Shown: positions 8,488-17,196, numbered from the stretch's first letter. The stretch: DNA of 27,638 nt from CAZDCZ01 sp964504155 (GCA_964504155.1 CAZDCZ010000043.1:1-27638); one strand, 5' to 3'. Made by a program: numbers and translations. The notes: generated from the sequence alone by a model not told the origin.

Positions 8488-9714
8488 ATGATATTTCGAA
8501 AGAAACATAAAAAAGATTATAGAAATATGGGGTCGCTAGATTATTTAGCGTGGCAGAGATTTTTAAAAAACAAATTATCTGTTGTTGGATTAATATTTAT
8601 ATCTATAAGTATTGTAATTTCAATTCTCGGATATTTAATAGTTCCCGATAAAACACCTTTTGCTAATCAGCAATTTCTTGAACTTACAACACAATCGCCC
8701 GGATTTTCTGTAAAAATGCTAAAAGTACGGAAAAATGAAAAACACACAAGAACAAGTGTTTTTAGCAAAATGTTAAACGGAAAAAGAAATGACTATTGGT
8801 TTGTTCCTATTAATAAATATTATTATAATAATAACAAGTTAGTTGTTGAAGAATATAATCCAGATAAAGAGATATTTTTAAAAAACTATGATCCAATAAA
8901 TGTTGTTTTTGCTATTAATCAAGATTCTGTAATTAGATGTAAAAATAATTATTTTAGTTTTTTCGATATTTATGGGAATAAACAAACTGTTAACTATAAT
9001 GATTTAAAAGAAACTATCAAGGAAGATAATATTGTTACAAAATATTTTTTATTAGGAACAGATAGGTTTGGCAGAGATTTATTAAGTAGAGTATTTATTG
9101 GAACAAGAATTTCTTTATCTGTTGGATTTATATCGGTTCTTATATCCTTAATTATTGGAATAACTTTAGGTGCATTAGCTGGTTATTATAAAGGCTGGGT
9201 TGATGATATAATAATGTGGTTGATAAATGTAATCTGGTCGATTCCTACATTGCTAATGGTAATTGCAATTACTCTTGTTATTGGTAAAGGATTTTGGCAA
9301 ATATTTATTGCCGTAGGTTTAACTATGTGGGTTGAAGTTGCGCGAGTTGTTAGAGGACAAGTGTTAAGTATTAGAGAACAAGAATATGTTAAAGCCGCCA
9401 GAGTATTAGCTTTTAGTAATTATAGAATAATATTTAAACATATATTACCTAACTCACTTAGTCCGGTTATAATAATTTCGGCAGCAAATTTTGCCACAGC
9501 AATATTACTCGAAGCAGGATTAAGCTTTCTTGGAGTGGGAGTACAACCTCCTGTTCCATCATGGGGAAGTTTAATTAAAGATCATTACGGATATATTATT
9601 GTAGATAAAGCATATTTAGCTATAATCCCCGGATTTGCAATAATGTTAATGGTTTTGTCGTTTACTATGATTGGTAATGGCTTAAGAGATGCTTTGGATA
9701 CAAAAAGTGCATAA
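8488..9714 (+). CDS. OppC/DppC-type ABC transporter permease
   Basis: This is an inner-membrane permease of the peptide/nickel ABC importer class. TM1 is near residues 27-50 and the LGTDRFGRDLLSR motif, which precedes the permease core in OppC proteins, near 186. About five further TMs follow. The EAA loop that docks the ATPase is EYVKAARVLAFSNYRIIFKHILPN, split here as EYVKAARVLAFSN (near 297-309) and YRIIFKHILPN. Between TM1 and the core is a roughly 130-residue soluble, probably periplasmic, insert that E. coli OppC lacks. Partner genes (OppA, B, D, F) are absent from the window. A GTG at 8473 would add five residues; the ATG at 8488 is preferred. Confidence 0.88.
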   Translation: MIFRKKHKKDYRNMGSLDYLAWQRFLKNKLSVVGLIFISISIVISILGYLIVPDKTPFANQQFLELTTQSPGFSVKMLKVRKNEKHTRTSVFSKMLNGKRNDYWFVPINKYYYNNNKLVVEEYNPDKEIFLKNYDPINVVFAINQDSVIRCKNNYFSFFDIYGNKQTVNYNDLKETIKEDNIVTKYFLLGTDRFGRDLLSRVFIGTRISLSVGFISVLISLIIGITLGALAGYYKGWVDDIIMWLINVIWSIPTLLMVIAITLVIGKGFWQIFIAVGLTMWVEVARVVRGQVLSIREQEYVKAARVLAFSNYRIIFKHILPNSLSPVIIISAANFATAILLEAGLSFLGVGVQPPVPSWGSLIKDHYGYIIVDKAYLAIIPGFAIMLMVLSFTMIGNGLRDALDTKSA

Positions 9715-9717
9715 ATC

Positions 9718-9928
9718 CACATAAGAAAATTTATAATATTTAATCAATAAAATTTATTCGTTAATACGAATACTTAAATATAAAATTTGATTATCACTTA
9801 TTTTTGTATGCTTATCAAAAGTAAATGACTTTTTTATTGTGATAAGGTATAATTACTTAGATTAGCTTAATGAAAATATAAAACATTTTAGCCAATAGGC
9901 TTATGTTGATTTATCAATTTTATATGTG
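9718..9928 (+). promoter_or_regulatory. Intergenic region with operator-like inverted repeats
   Basis: This region holds two inverted repeats: TATTCG-6 nt-CGAATA (9755-9772), and TTATCAC (9791-9797) matched by GTGATAA (9839-9845). Between the arms of the second lies an exact -7 box match TATTTTTG (9799-9806). The layout suggests a regulated promoter for the following unknown gene, but no -33 box is convincing and the predicted leader would be about 115 nt. Confidence 0.35.
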
Positions 9929-10423
9929 ATGAAAGAGCAGTTGAGAAAAGTTGTAGAGTTGTTGAAGAAACAAGTAAAAACAAATTTGGAAATTATCCAT
10001 ACGAATGAAGAATTTGTTCGAACACTATTAAACGAACCTGTCTCGGATAGTCGTTCTGGGCTGTTAGAAACAAAATTTAAATTAAATAAATCTTTATTAC
10101 ATGAAAATAATGAATCGATAAAATTACAATTTAGAATAATTAAATTTCTAGAAAAGTATGGAGAAAGAGTAGATGATAAAGATAATATTGATGAAAAATT
10201 ACAACAGATTAAGGAGTTGGGAAAGTTAAATATAAACGAAGACCTTGTAGAGTTAAACTATTCAAAAGACGATTATTTTCATATGACAATTAATGAAGAG
10301 CTATTATTTGATAGCGTACATCCATATTTTTACGATAATGAATTTAGAAAGAAATTATTAAAGCATTATATCGATTGTGAAGATTATGAGATGTGCGATT
10401 ATATAATTAACTTAAAAGTTTAA
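9929..10423 (+). CDS. Unknown coiled-coil protein
   Basis: The 164-residue protein has no signal peptide or membrane segment and is predicted cytosolic. The first about 105 residues are strongly helical with heptad-like Leu/Ile spacing (QLRKVVELLKKQVKTNLEII and a second helix around LLETKFKLNKSLL). The C-terminal 55 residues are acidic and aromatic (YFHMTINEELLFDSVHPYFY, then HYIDCEDYEMCDY). I do not recognise a family. The ATG at 9929 is preferred over the adjacent GTG at 9926. It is a single-gene unit: an upstream region with operator-like repeats and a terminator just downstream shared with the convergent ABC permease gene. Confidence 0.7.
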   Translation: MKEQLRKVVELLKKQVKTNLEIIHTNEEFVRTLLNEPVSDSRSGLLETKFKLNKSLLHENNESIKLQFRIIKFLEKYGERVDDKDNIDEKLQQIKELGKLNINEDLVELNYSKDDYFHMTINEELLFDSVHPYFYDNEFRKKLLKHYIDCEDYEMCDYIINLKV

Positions 10424-10452
10424 TGTAATTAGGGAAAAAGTTAGGGGAATTT

Positions 10453-10479
10453 AATAAGCAGGATAATATCCTGCTTATT
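10453..10479. terminator. Bidirectional terminator
   Basis: A perfect 12-bp inverted repeat (AATAAGCAGGAT with its complement, 3-nt loop) lies between the convergent coiled-coil gene (stop at 10423) and the ABC permease gene, whose stop codon begins directly at 10480-10482. The stem ends are A/T-rich on both sides, so it can serve both strands. Confidence 0.8.
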
Positions 10480-11307
10480 TTATAAATTTCGTTTTTTCAT
10501 AATAAATATCGAAATAGTAATAAAAAACAATATATATGCAATAGCAATAACAGTTGTAGATTGTAACGATAATTGTTCCGGCACAATATTTATCCCTTGT
10601 ATGTTAATAAAATTATCCCCTGATGGAGAGTGAAAATTTGCTGATTGTTGTAAATTAAAGATCTCGGGTTTAGGTGTTAAATTAGAAATTATTTTAATAG
10701 GGAAATACTGTCTAATATTTTCAGAAAAAAACGAACGGATAATTGGCTCTGTTGGGAAAGAATATAAAAGAAATAAAATAATAGAAAGAGCATTGTTTTT
10801 AAACAATAAAGCAAAAAGCATTCCTAATGACATATAAGCAATAGCTTGGATAAAATAAACTATTAAAATATTAGAGTTTTGAAATATTAGTCCGAAATAA
10901 ACATCTTTTGTATTAATAAATCCGAATATTAATGAAGATATTGTTACTAAAACTAAAGAGTATATTGCAATTGAGAATATTACAATTAATTTACCCAAAA
11001 TAAGGTCTGTTCTTTCTAATCCATCAATTACATTTTGTTTAAAAGTTCTATAAGTAAATTCATTTCCTACAAGTAGAATAATAATAATGGCAAGAAAAAT
11101 ATTAAACCAACTTGCAATCCATGGAATAAACTTGAATACATTAGGGAATTTATACAAATCGTGTATTGAAAATCCCGGAGCACTAAATTGTATGCGATTT
11201 ATAACTAAAGTTACAATTAAAAATAGTATAAAGTGAATAACAATCAAGCTAATAAATGATGGATATGATAAGGTTTTAATTTTTTCGATAACAAATAATT
11301 TCTTCAT
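10480..11307 (-). CDS. ABC-2 type exporter permease
   Basis: The 275-residue protein has about six hydrophobic segments. The layout is that of ABC-2 permeases: a cytosolic N-terminal helix (MKKLFVIEKIKTLSYPSF), TM1 near 18-36, then TM2-TM5 between 60 and 185, and a last TM near 250-270. Between TM5 and TM6 is an extracytoplasmic loop of about 60 residues. RTFKQNVIDGLERTDLILGK between TM2 and TM3 is the usual conserved cytosolic coupling region (NVI.G.SR..-like). It is the membrane half of the exporter whose ATPase gene ends 64 nt upstream. The substrate is unknown; related pairs carry lipids, drugs or serve gliding/antimicrobial-peptide resistance. Confidence 0.85.
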   Translation of the reverse strand: MKKLFVIEKIKTLSYPSFISLIVIHFILFLIVTLVINRIQFSAPGFSIHDLYKFPNVFKFIPWIASWFNIFLAIIIILLVGNEFTYRTFKQNVIDGLERTDLILGKLIVIFSIAIYSLVLVTISSLIFGFINTKDVYFGLIFQNSNILIVYFIQAIAYMSLGMLFALLFKNNALSIILFLLYSFPTEPIIRSFFSENIRQYFPIKIISNLTPKPEIFNLQQSANFHSPSGDNFINIQGINIVPEQLSLQSTTVIAIAYILFFITISIFIMKKRNL

Positions 11308-11371
11308 TGTATTGTATTTTATTTGAAATTATAATTTGTGATTATGAATATTGAATATGTGAATAAGAATA

Positions 11372-12253
11372 TTATTTTACCAATTCTAAAAATTGTTTCT
11401 CAAGGCTTACTTGTTTTGTGAGAATTGTATTTAAAATAACGCCATTGTTAAATGCATATTCGTTAAAATCAGAAGCTTTATAGTTATTATTTAAGGTAAT
11501 AATTATCTCGGGTTTGGTTTCTACAATATTTGATACCATATCTGATTTTTTAATTAATTTCAATAATGTTTCATTGTTTTCAGAATTTAAGTATAAAAGG
11601 TCATTTGAATTAAGCAATTCTTTAACTTTCCCATTAGCAATTAACTTCCCTGATTTTAATATTCCAACATGAGAACATACTTTTTCAACTTCGTCGAGAA
11701 TATGGCTAGCTAAGATTATTGTTTTCCCTTTTGCAGCTTCAGCTTTAATAATATTTCGAACGTCAGTAATTCCTTCCGGATCGAGTCCATTTGTAGGTTC
11801 GTCAAGGACTAATACCTCAGGATTGCCTATTAATGTAGAAGCTAACGCTAGTCGTTGCTTCATTCCTAACGAAAGATTGCTGAATTTACTATGTTTTCTG
11901 GTTAATAAATTTGTTACTCCTAAAGAATAAATAATATCTTTTTCTGGAGCATTTTTTATAGTGGCTACTATCTTTAAATTTTCGTATAATGTTAAATAGG
12001 GATAAAAATTAGGGGTTTCTAGTAAAGATCCAATCTTATGTCTCGATGATTTGTTATTATCGAACCATTTGTAGTTGCCTCCATTTGCTTTTAAAACATC
12101 TAAAATCACTCCTAAAGTAGTAGTTTTCCCGCTTCCGTTTGGACCTAACAGACCATAAACTTCGTTTTTTTTAACTGTTAACGAAATATTATTAATGGCT
12201 TTAATGTTATTGTAATTTTTGCAAAGGTTATTTATCTGAAGTATGTGTTTCAT
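11372..12253 (-). CDS. ABC exporter ATP-binding protein
   Basis: This is the 293-residue ATPase of an ABC-2 exporter. Walker A GPNGSGKT is at residues 37-44, the Q-loop-equivalent GSLLETPNFYPYLT near 82-95, the signature LSLGMKQR near 127-134, and Walker B VLVLDEPTNGLDPEG near 147-161, followed by a switch His in ILASHILDEVEKVC. In the signature the usual third-position Gly is Leu (LSLGM), common in the CcmA/bacitracin-type subfamily. About 75 residues after the nucleotide-binding domain form a C-terminal accessory domain. It lies first in an operon with the permease gene. It follows recQ by 95 nt with no terminator seen, so readthrough from recQ is possible. Confidence 0.92.
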   Translation of the reverse strand: MKHILQINNLCKNYNNIKAINNISLTVKKNEVYGLLGPNGSGKTTTLGVILDVLKANGGNYKWFDNNKSSRHKIGSLLETPNFYPYLTLYENLKIVATIKNAPEKDIIYSLGVTNLLTRKHSKFSNLSLGMKQRLALASTLIGNPEVLVLDEPTNGLDPEGITDVRNIIKAEAAKGKTIILASHILDEVEKVCSHVGILKSGKLIANGKVKELLNSNDLLYLNSENNETLLKLIKKSDMVSNIVETKPEIIITLNNNYKASDFNEYAFNNGVILNTILTKQVSLEKQFLELVK

Positions 12254-12348
12254 GCAATTTTGTAGATTTTAAGTTTTTGCTTGTATTTATTGAGATATAA
12301 CAAATAAAATATAAAAGAAAGATTTAAGAATGTTTATTGATATAATAA

Positions 12349-14538
12349 TTAGTTTCCAAGTTCTGAGAAAAATTTTATTCTTATCAAACGTATTTCTTCT
12401 TCAGAATATTGATCTTCGCCTAATTCTTTAAGAGCTTCTTCTAGTGATTCTGTTTCTGCATCTTCTCTAAAATATTCGAAGATATCTTCTTGTTTATCTT
12501 CATCTATGACATCATTAATATAATAATCAATATTTAACCTTGTCCCAGATTGTACAATAGATTCAATTTCGTGAAGAAGTTCTGGCATTTCAAGACCTTT
12601 AGCACTTGCAATATCCGGAAGAGGCATTTGTCTATCAATACTTTTTATAATATATACCTTGGCTCCCGATTTATTTATAATTGATTTAACAATCATATCC
12701 TGAGGACGTATTATTTCTTTCTCTTCAACATATTTACTAATAATATCAATGAATTTTTTGCCATATCGTTTTGCTTTTCCCATTCCAACTCCTGCAATTT
12801 GCTGCATTTCGTCAATAGTAATAGGATATTGAATGGCCATATCTTCTAATGAAGGATCTTGGAAAATAACAAATGGAGGCAAATTGTTGCTTTTAGCAAC
12901 TTTCTTACGCACATCTTTTAATATGCTTAACAACTCGTTGTCAATTGTGCTTGTTCCTCCGATTGTGCCAGAATACTCATCATCTAAATCTTCATAATCA
13001 TGATCTTTACTAAGCATATAAGAATAAGGATTTTTTAAATATTCTTTTCCTTTATTGCTTAAACTTAGTAAACCATAATTTTCAATATCTTTATCAAGTA
13101 AACCTTCAATTAGTGCTTGCCTAAAAACAGCATTCCAAAATTTGGAATCATATTCGCTTCCAGAAGCAAAAACATCTAATTTGTGATGTTTGTACGATTT
13201 TATGGAGGTGTCGTTATTCCCGGCTAGTACATTTGCTACATGGTCTGACTTAAATTTTTCTTTAACAGCAAGAACAGCATTTAATGCTTGAACAAGAAGT
13301 TCTTTCCCTTCAAATTGCTCTTTTGGATGAACACAATTGTCGCAAGAACCACAATTATCTTGTTCATATCTTTCGCCAAAGTAATGGAGTAAAAGTTTTC
13401 TTCGACAAACCGACGATTCTGCATATGCAACCGTTTCTAGTAGTAATTGTTTTCCTATTTCCTGTTCGGCAATAGGCTTGCCCTGCATAAATTTCTCGAG
13501 TTTTTGAATGTCTTTATAACTGTAAAAAACAAGGCATTTACCTTCTCCTCCATCGCGTCCTGCACGTCCGGTTTCTTGATAATACCCTTCAAGACTTTTA
13601 GGTATATCGTAATGTATTACAAAACGAACATCAGGTTTGTCAATTCCCATCCCAAAAGCAATTGTAGCAACAATAACATCTATATCTTCCATCAAGAATT
13701 TATCCTGAGTTCCATTTCGAGTATTGGCATCCATGCCTGCATGATAAGGTAAGGCCTTAATTCCATTTACTTGTAAGGTTTCTGCTAATTGTTCAACTTT
13801 TTTTCTACTCAAACAATATATAATACCTGATTTTCCAGAGTTATTTTTAATAAATTTAATTATTTCTTTCGAAGCATTTAATTTTGGTTTTACCTCGTAA
13901 TATAGGTTAGATCTGTTAAAGGAAGATTTAAAGACATTTGCATCTATCATTCCTAAATTTTTCTGAATGTCGCTTTGTACTTTTGGAGTAGCTGTTGCTG
14001 TTAAGGCTATTATTGGAGCATTACCTATTTTGTTAATTATTGGCCTAATATTTCTATATTCGGGACGAAAATCGTGTCCCCATTCAGAAATGCAGTGAGC
14101 TTCGTCAATAGCATAAAAAGATATTTTAATTTGTTTAAGAAAAGCTATATTTTCTTCTTTTGTGAGAGATTCGGGAGCTACATAAAGAAGTTTTGTAGTG
14201 CCTTCGAGAACATCTTTCTTAACGATTGCTAATTGCGTTTTATTTAACGATGAATTTAGAAAATGAGCTATTCCATCAACTGAACTAAATCCTCGCATAG
14301 CATCAACCTGATTCTTCATTAAGGCAATTAAAGGAGAAATTATTATTGCTGTCCCATCCATAATTAATGAAGGTAATTGATAGCATAAGGATTTTCCTCC
14401 TCCGGTTGGCATTAATACAAACGAATTATTACCCGATAGTAAATTTCTTATTATTATTTCTTGATTTCCTTTAAAATTATTAAATCCAAAATATTTTTTC
14501 AAATTATCTTTTAAAGAAATGTCTGCTCCAACGCTCAT
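12349..14538 (-). CDS. recQ: ATP-dependent DNA helicase RecQ
   Basis: RecQ unwinds DNA 3'-to-5' in recombination and fork repair. The 729-residue protein shows the helicase core with Walker A MPTGGGKS (43-50) and DEAH in AIDEAHCISEWGHDFR (143-158). The second RecA-like domain ends with the QETGRAGRDG arginine-finger region near 320. The RecQ-C-terminal zinc-binding Cys set follows, with CRR near 380 and CGSCDNC near 398. A winged-helix domain and an HRDC domain (about 540-615, with NLPPFVIFQDPSLEDMA and IAGVGMGKAKRYG) complete the core. An acidic tail of roughly 100 residues extends beyond HRDC, as in other Bacteroidota RecQs. It is divergent from kdsD across a 211-nt AT-rich region. Confidence 0.95.
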   Translation of the reverse strand: MSVGADISLKDNLKKYFGFNNFKGNQEIIIRNLLSGNNSFVLMPTGGGKSLCYQLPSLIMDGTAIIISPLIALMKNQVDAMRGFSSVDGIAHFLNSSLNKTQLAIVKKDVLEGTTKLLYVAPESLTKEENIAFLKQIKISFYAIDEAHCISEWGHDFRPEYRNIRPIINKIGNAPIIALTATATPKVQSDIQKNLGMIDANVFKSSFNRSNLYYEVKPKLNASKEIIKFIKNNSGKSGIIYCLSRKKVEQLAETLQVNGIKALPYHAGMDANTRNGTQDKFLMEDIDVIVATIAFGMGIDKPDVRFVIHYDIPKSLEGYYQETGRAGRDGGEGKCLVFYSYKDIQKLEKFMQGKPIAEQEIGKQLLLETVAYAESSVCRRKLLLHYFGERYEQDNCGSCDNCVHPKEQFEGKELLVQALNAVLAVKEKFKSDHVANVLAGNNDTSIKSYKHHKLDVFASGSEYDSKFWNAVFRQALIEGLLDKDIENYGLLSLSNKGKEYLKNPYSYMLSKDHDYEDLDDEYSGTIGGTSTIDNELLSILKDVRKKVAKSNNLPPFVIFQDPSLEDMAIQYPITIDEMQQIAGVGMGKAKRYGKKFIDIISKYVEEKEIIRPQDMIVKSIINKSGAKVYIIKSIDRQMPLPDIASAKGLEMPELLHEIESIVQSGTRLNIDYYINDVIDEDKQEDIFEYFREDAETESLEEALKELGEDQYSEEEIRLIRIKFFSELGN

Positions 14539-14645
14539 ATTTTTATAATATATTATTTATTTTATGCTTATTATTACTATTGCAAATTAAGTAATATAAT
14601 TTACAATTTTACTTGGGAACAAATAAATATTTAGTAAAATATAAA

Positions 14646-14653
14646 TATATTTG
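14646..14653 (+). promoter_or_regulatory. -7 box candidate for kdsD
   Basis: TATATTTG matches the Bacteroidota -7 consensus TAnnTTTG exactly and lies 96 nt before the kdsD ATG, within the recQ-kdsD divergent region. No -33 TTTG is found at the proper distance, so this is only a candidate. Confidence 0.4.
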
Positions 14654-14749
14654 TACCTAAATTTACAACTTTTTTTGTAAAGTGTAGAAAAACAGGAAAA
14701 CAAATTTCTGCATTTTTGATAAAACAAACAAGAAATAATTAATAAATTC

Positions 14750-15709
14750 ATGGATATTAAAAATGTAGCTAGGCAAACTATTGAGATAGAAGCAGAATCA
14801 ATTAAAAATTTATTAAATTATATTGATGATGATTTTTCAGAGATAGTAAAAAAAATATATCAAAGTAAAGGAAGAGTAGTTGTTACAGGAATAGGTAAAA
14901 GTGCAAATATTGCCAGTAAAATTGTTGCAACTTTTAATTCTACCGGGACTCCTTCAATTTTTATGCACGCTGCAGATGCTATACATGGAGATTTAGGAAT
15001 TATTCAGGAAAACGATGTTGTTATTTGTATATCGAAAAGTGGGAATACGCCCGAAATAAAAGTGTTAGTTCCGCTTATAAAATCGAGAGGAAATATATTG
15101 GTTGGTATGGTGTCTAATATCGATTCGTTTTTAGCAGAGCAATCCGATTATGTTTTAAAATCAATTGTTGAAAAAGAAGCTTGTCCTAATAATCTTGCTC
15201 CAACATCGAGTACAACTGCACAGTTGGTTGTTGGTGATGCATTAGCTGTTTGTTTACTTGAATATCGAGGATTTTCAAAAGACGATTTTGCTAAAGTGCA
15301 TCCTGGAGGCGCTTTAGGAAAAAAATTGTATATGCGTGTCGAAGATATTTATAAGATTAACGAATCTCCTTTGGTATATTCTAGCGATAGTGTTAAAGAT
15401 GTTATTGTTGAAATTAGTTCGAAACGATTGGGAGCAACAGCTGTTCTCGATGAAAATAATAAATGGATAGGAATAGTTACAGATGGTGATATTAGAAGAA
15501 TGCTACAGGATAATGACAATATCGAGAAGCTAACAGCGAAAGATATAATGTCGATTAATCCAAAGATAATAGATGAAGACGAATTAGCTATTAATGCTTT
15601 TAACCTTATGGAAGAAAATAGTATTACTCAGTTGATGGTTGTTAATTATAATAACGAATATAAGGGAATTATTCATTTACATGATATTCTTAAAGAAGGA
15701 ATTATATAA
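14750..15709 (+). CDS. kdsD: Arabinose-5-phosphate isomerase (KpsF/GutQ/KdsD family)
   Basis: The enzyme interconverts ribulose 5-phosphate and arabinose 5-phosphate, the entry step to Kdo for LPS. The 319-residue length is normal. An N-terminal SIS domain (about 30-170) has the TGIGKSANIA loop (46-55), CISKSGNTPEI (93-103) and NLAPTSSTTAQ (148-158), with HPGGALGKK (184-192) carrying the active-site His184. Two CBS domains follow (about 200-255 and 265-319, the latter with AKDIMSINPKI). It precedes lptB, another LPS gene, by 116 nt. With gmhA at the left of the window this gives three LPS-related genes, though they are not one operon. Confidence 0.94.
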   Translation: MDIKNVARQTIEIEAESIKNLLNYIDDDFSEIVKKIYQSKGRVVVTGIGKSANIASKIVATFNSTGTPSIFMHAADAIHGDLGIIQENDVVICISKSGNTPEIKVLVPLIKSRGNILVGMVSNIDSFLAEQSDYVLKSIVEKEACPNNLAPTSSTTAQLVVGDALAVCLLEYRGFSKDDFAKVHPGGALGKKLYMRVEDIYKINESPLVYSSDSVKDVIVEISSKRLGATAVLDENNKWIGIVTDGDIRRMLQDNDNIEKLTAKDIMSINPKIIDEDELAINAFNLMEENSITQLMVVNYNNEYKGIIHLHDILKEGII

Positions 15710-15770
15710 TTTTTTAAATATTTATTTTGTTAATTTAATGTCTTTATGTAAAATTATTTAATAAATACAA

Positions 15771-15803
15771 TTGTATAATTTAAATTTAAAAACGATAAAT
15801 TTG
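15771..15803 (+). promoter_or_regulatory. Candidate promoter of lptB
   Basis: TAAATTTG (15796-15803) matches the -7 consensus exactly, and TTG at 15771-15773 lies 22 nt upstream as a possible -33. The -33 bases sit inside a perfect palindrome ATACAATTGTAT (15765-15776). The predicted leader is about 16 nt, so lptB probably has its own promoter in addition to any readthrough from kdsD. Confidence 0.5.
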
Positions 15804-15825
15804 TAATAAAATTCAACTAAATAAT

Positions 15826-16572
15826 ATGAGTACAGAAAAAGTAAGATTGCATACAGATAAATTAGTTAAGAAATATCGTTCTCGTACAGTTGTTAAAGGA
15901 GTTACTATAGAAGTGGAACAAGGAGAAATTGTTGGGTTATTAGGACCGAATGGAGCAGGTAAGACAACAAGTTTTTATATGATGGTTGGACTTATAACTC
16001 CTTATTCAGGAAGAATATATTTAAATGATACAGATATTACTAAGTTGCCTGTTTATAAACGAGCACAAATGGGTATTGGATATTTAGCTCAGGAAGCTTC
16101 GGTATTCAGAAAATTAAGTGTTGAAGATAATATCAAAGCTGTTTTAGAGATGTCGAAATTCTCTAAAGAAGAACAAAGAGACCGTTTAGAGAATTTAATT
16201 AGTGAGTTTGGTTTGCAGAAGATACGAAAAAATTTAGGAATTCAGCTTTCGGGAGGCGAACGACGAAGAACAGAAATTGCCAGAGCTTTGGCTATTAAAC
16301 CAAAATTTATTTTGCTTGACGAACCTTTTGCAGGAGTCGATCCAATTGCTGTTGAAGATATTCAGGAAATTGTATCGACATTGAAAAATAAAAATATTGG
16401 AATACTTATTACCGACCATAATGTTCAAGAAACTCTTTCGATTACAGATAGAGCATATTTGTTGTACGAAGGGTCGATATTAAAAGCCGGAAAAGCAGAA
16501 GATCTTGCAAACGATGAACAAGTGCGGCGTGTATATCTTGGAAAGAATTTCGAATTGCGAAAAAAATCCTAA
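15826..16572 (+). CDS. lptB: LPS export ABC transporter ATPase LptB
   Basis: LptB powers LptFG extraction of LPS from the inner membrane. The 248-residue protein has Walker A GPNGAGKT (40-47), a Q-loop in IGYLAQEASVFRKLSVEDN (84-102), the signature LSGGERRR (141-148), Walker B FILLDEPFAGVDP (161-173), and the switch His in ITDHNVQETL. The AQEASVFRKL segment and the LGKNFEL C-terminus are distinctive of LptB as opposed to other ABC ATPases, which makes the assignment firm. The family's LptC/A/FG partners are not in the window. A candidate promoter lies directly upstream. Confidence 0.95.
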   Translation: MSTEKVRLHTDKLVKKYRSRTVVKGVTIEVEQGEIVGLLGPNGAGKTTSFYMMVGLITPYSGRIYLNDTDITKLPVYKRAQMGIGYLAQEASVFRKLSVEDNIKAVLEMSKFSKEEQRDRLENLISEFGLQKIRKNLGIQLSGGERRRTEIARALAIKPKFILLDEPFAGVDPIAVEDIQEIVSTLKNKNIGILITDHNVQETLSITDRAYLLYEGSILKAGKAEDLANDEQVRRVYLGKNFELRKKS

Positions 16573-16606
16573 TGCATAAGATATACTTAAATCGTATAAT
16601 GAAATA

Positions 16607-16873
16607 TTATTCGAGTTTATAGACCATAATCATGTTATTCATTTTAAATCTATGATGTGTTTTTGACTTTCTGTGTGTCAAATCTTTCATCGAACTCAGG
16701 TTATTACAATTGTCGTAACAAACCGATTCCGGAGTTTTAAATATTGCTTTACTAGACCAATGTAATGATAATTTTGCATTTTTAAAGATAAAATTATTAT
16801 TCTGGCATGTAGAAATTTTTGTTGATAGGAGTATTAATAATAAAATAGTAAGTATTTTATTTAAAGTTTTCAT
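16607..16873 (-). CDS. Small predicted secreted protein, unknown
   Basis: An 88-residue ORF opens with a strong signal-peptide-like N-terminus: Lys near the start, then a Leu/Ile-rich segment and STKISTCQ, which offers a cleavage or weak lipobox site near Cys23. The rest is polar and basic, with Cys at about 52 and 56 (SVCYDNCNN) and a His/Lys-rich stretch (HRKSKTHHRF). No family is recognised. It is convergent with lptB and upstream of the tRNA gene on the other strand. The signal peptide is the only positive sign that it is real; it may be a chance ORF or a decayed gene. Confidence 0.4.
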   Translation of the reverse strand: MKTLNKILTILLLILLSTKISTCQNNNFIFKNAKLSLHWSSKAIFKTPESVCYDNCNNLSSMKDLTHRKSKTHHRFKMNNMIMVYKLE

Positions 16874-17009
16874 AGTTAGTTTTATTTGATGTTTGCTAAA
16901 ATTTTTAAACTGATGTATTGTATGGTGCTGTAATAGAACAAGTTGTAATCAGAAAGTTAGAAAAGCAAAATTTTTTCAAATAAAATTATATAGTATAAAA
17001 AAAAGTTAA

Positions 17010-17017
17010 TATATTTG
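17010..17017 (+). promoter_or_regulatory. -7 box of the tRNA-Leu gene
   Basis: TATATTTG, an exact TAnnTTTG match, lies 12 nt before the mature tRNA 5' end. This is the distance expected for a short pre-tRNA leader. Confidence 0.65.
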
Positions 17018-17029
17018 CAGCGAATTTTT

Positions 17030-17111
17030 GCGGATGTGGCGAAATTGGTAGACGCGCTAGACTTAGGATCTAGTGCCTTAGGGCGTGCGGGTTCGAGTCC
17101 CTTCATCCGCA
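17030..17111 (+). tRNA. tRNA-Leu (anticodon TAG)
   Basis: The acceptor stem GCGGATG pairs with CATCCGC, and the A discriminator is at 17111. The anticodon stem CTAGA/TCTAG encloses the loop CTTAGGA, giving anticodon TAG, which reads CUN leucine codons. A long variable arm (TGCCTTAGGGCGT region) makes it a class II tRNA, as expected for Leu, and the T-loop GTTCGAGTC is intact. CCA is not fully encoded (the sequence continues ACTAAA). It stands just upstream of tig, with its own promoter and hairpin. Confidence 0.96.
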
Positions 17112-17118
17112 CTAAAAT

Positions 17119-17162
17119 AAACCGCTTAGTTTTCGGCTATATCGAAAACATAGCGGTTTTTA
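17119..17162 (+). terminator. Terminator after tRNA-Leu
   Basis: The long stem AAACCGCT-(T)-AGTTTTCG pairs with CGAAAAC-(A)-TAGCGGTTT around a 7-nt loop. It carries an internal mismatch and is followed by a short T run. It separates the tRNA from tig, but leaky readthrough could feed the tig gene starting 35 nt later, for which I see no good promoter. Confidence 0.8.
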
Positions 17163-17196
17163 TAATTTAATTATTTCACTTAAAAAGTGTAAAAAA

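Noticed and set aside
13284..13752. Two plus-strand ORFs (63 and 101 residues) inside recQ
   Set aside because: They lie opposite conserved RecQ helicase and zinc-binding sequence and are antisense shadows of it.
15765..15776. ATACAATTGTAT as a third copy of the iron-locus element
   Set aside because: Only eight bases match, the AGGTATTGT half is missing and the spacing to the -7 box differs. It is kept only as a low-interest note.
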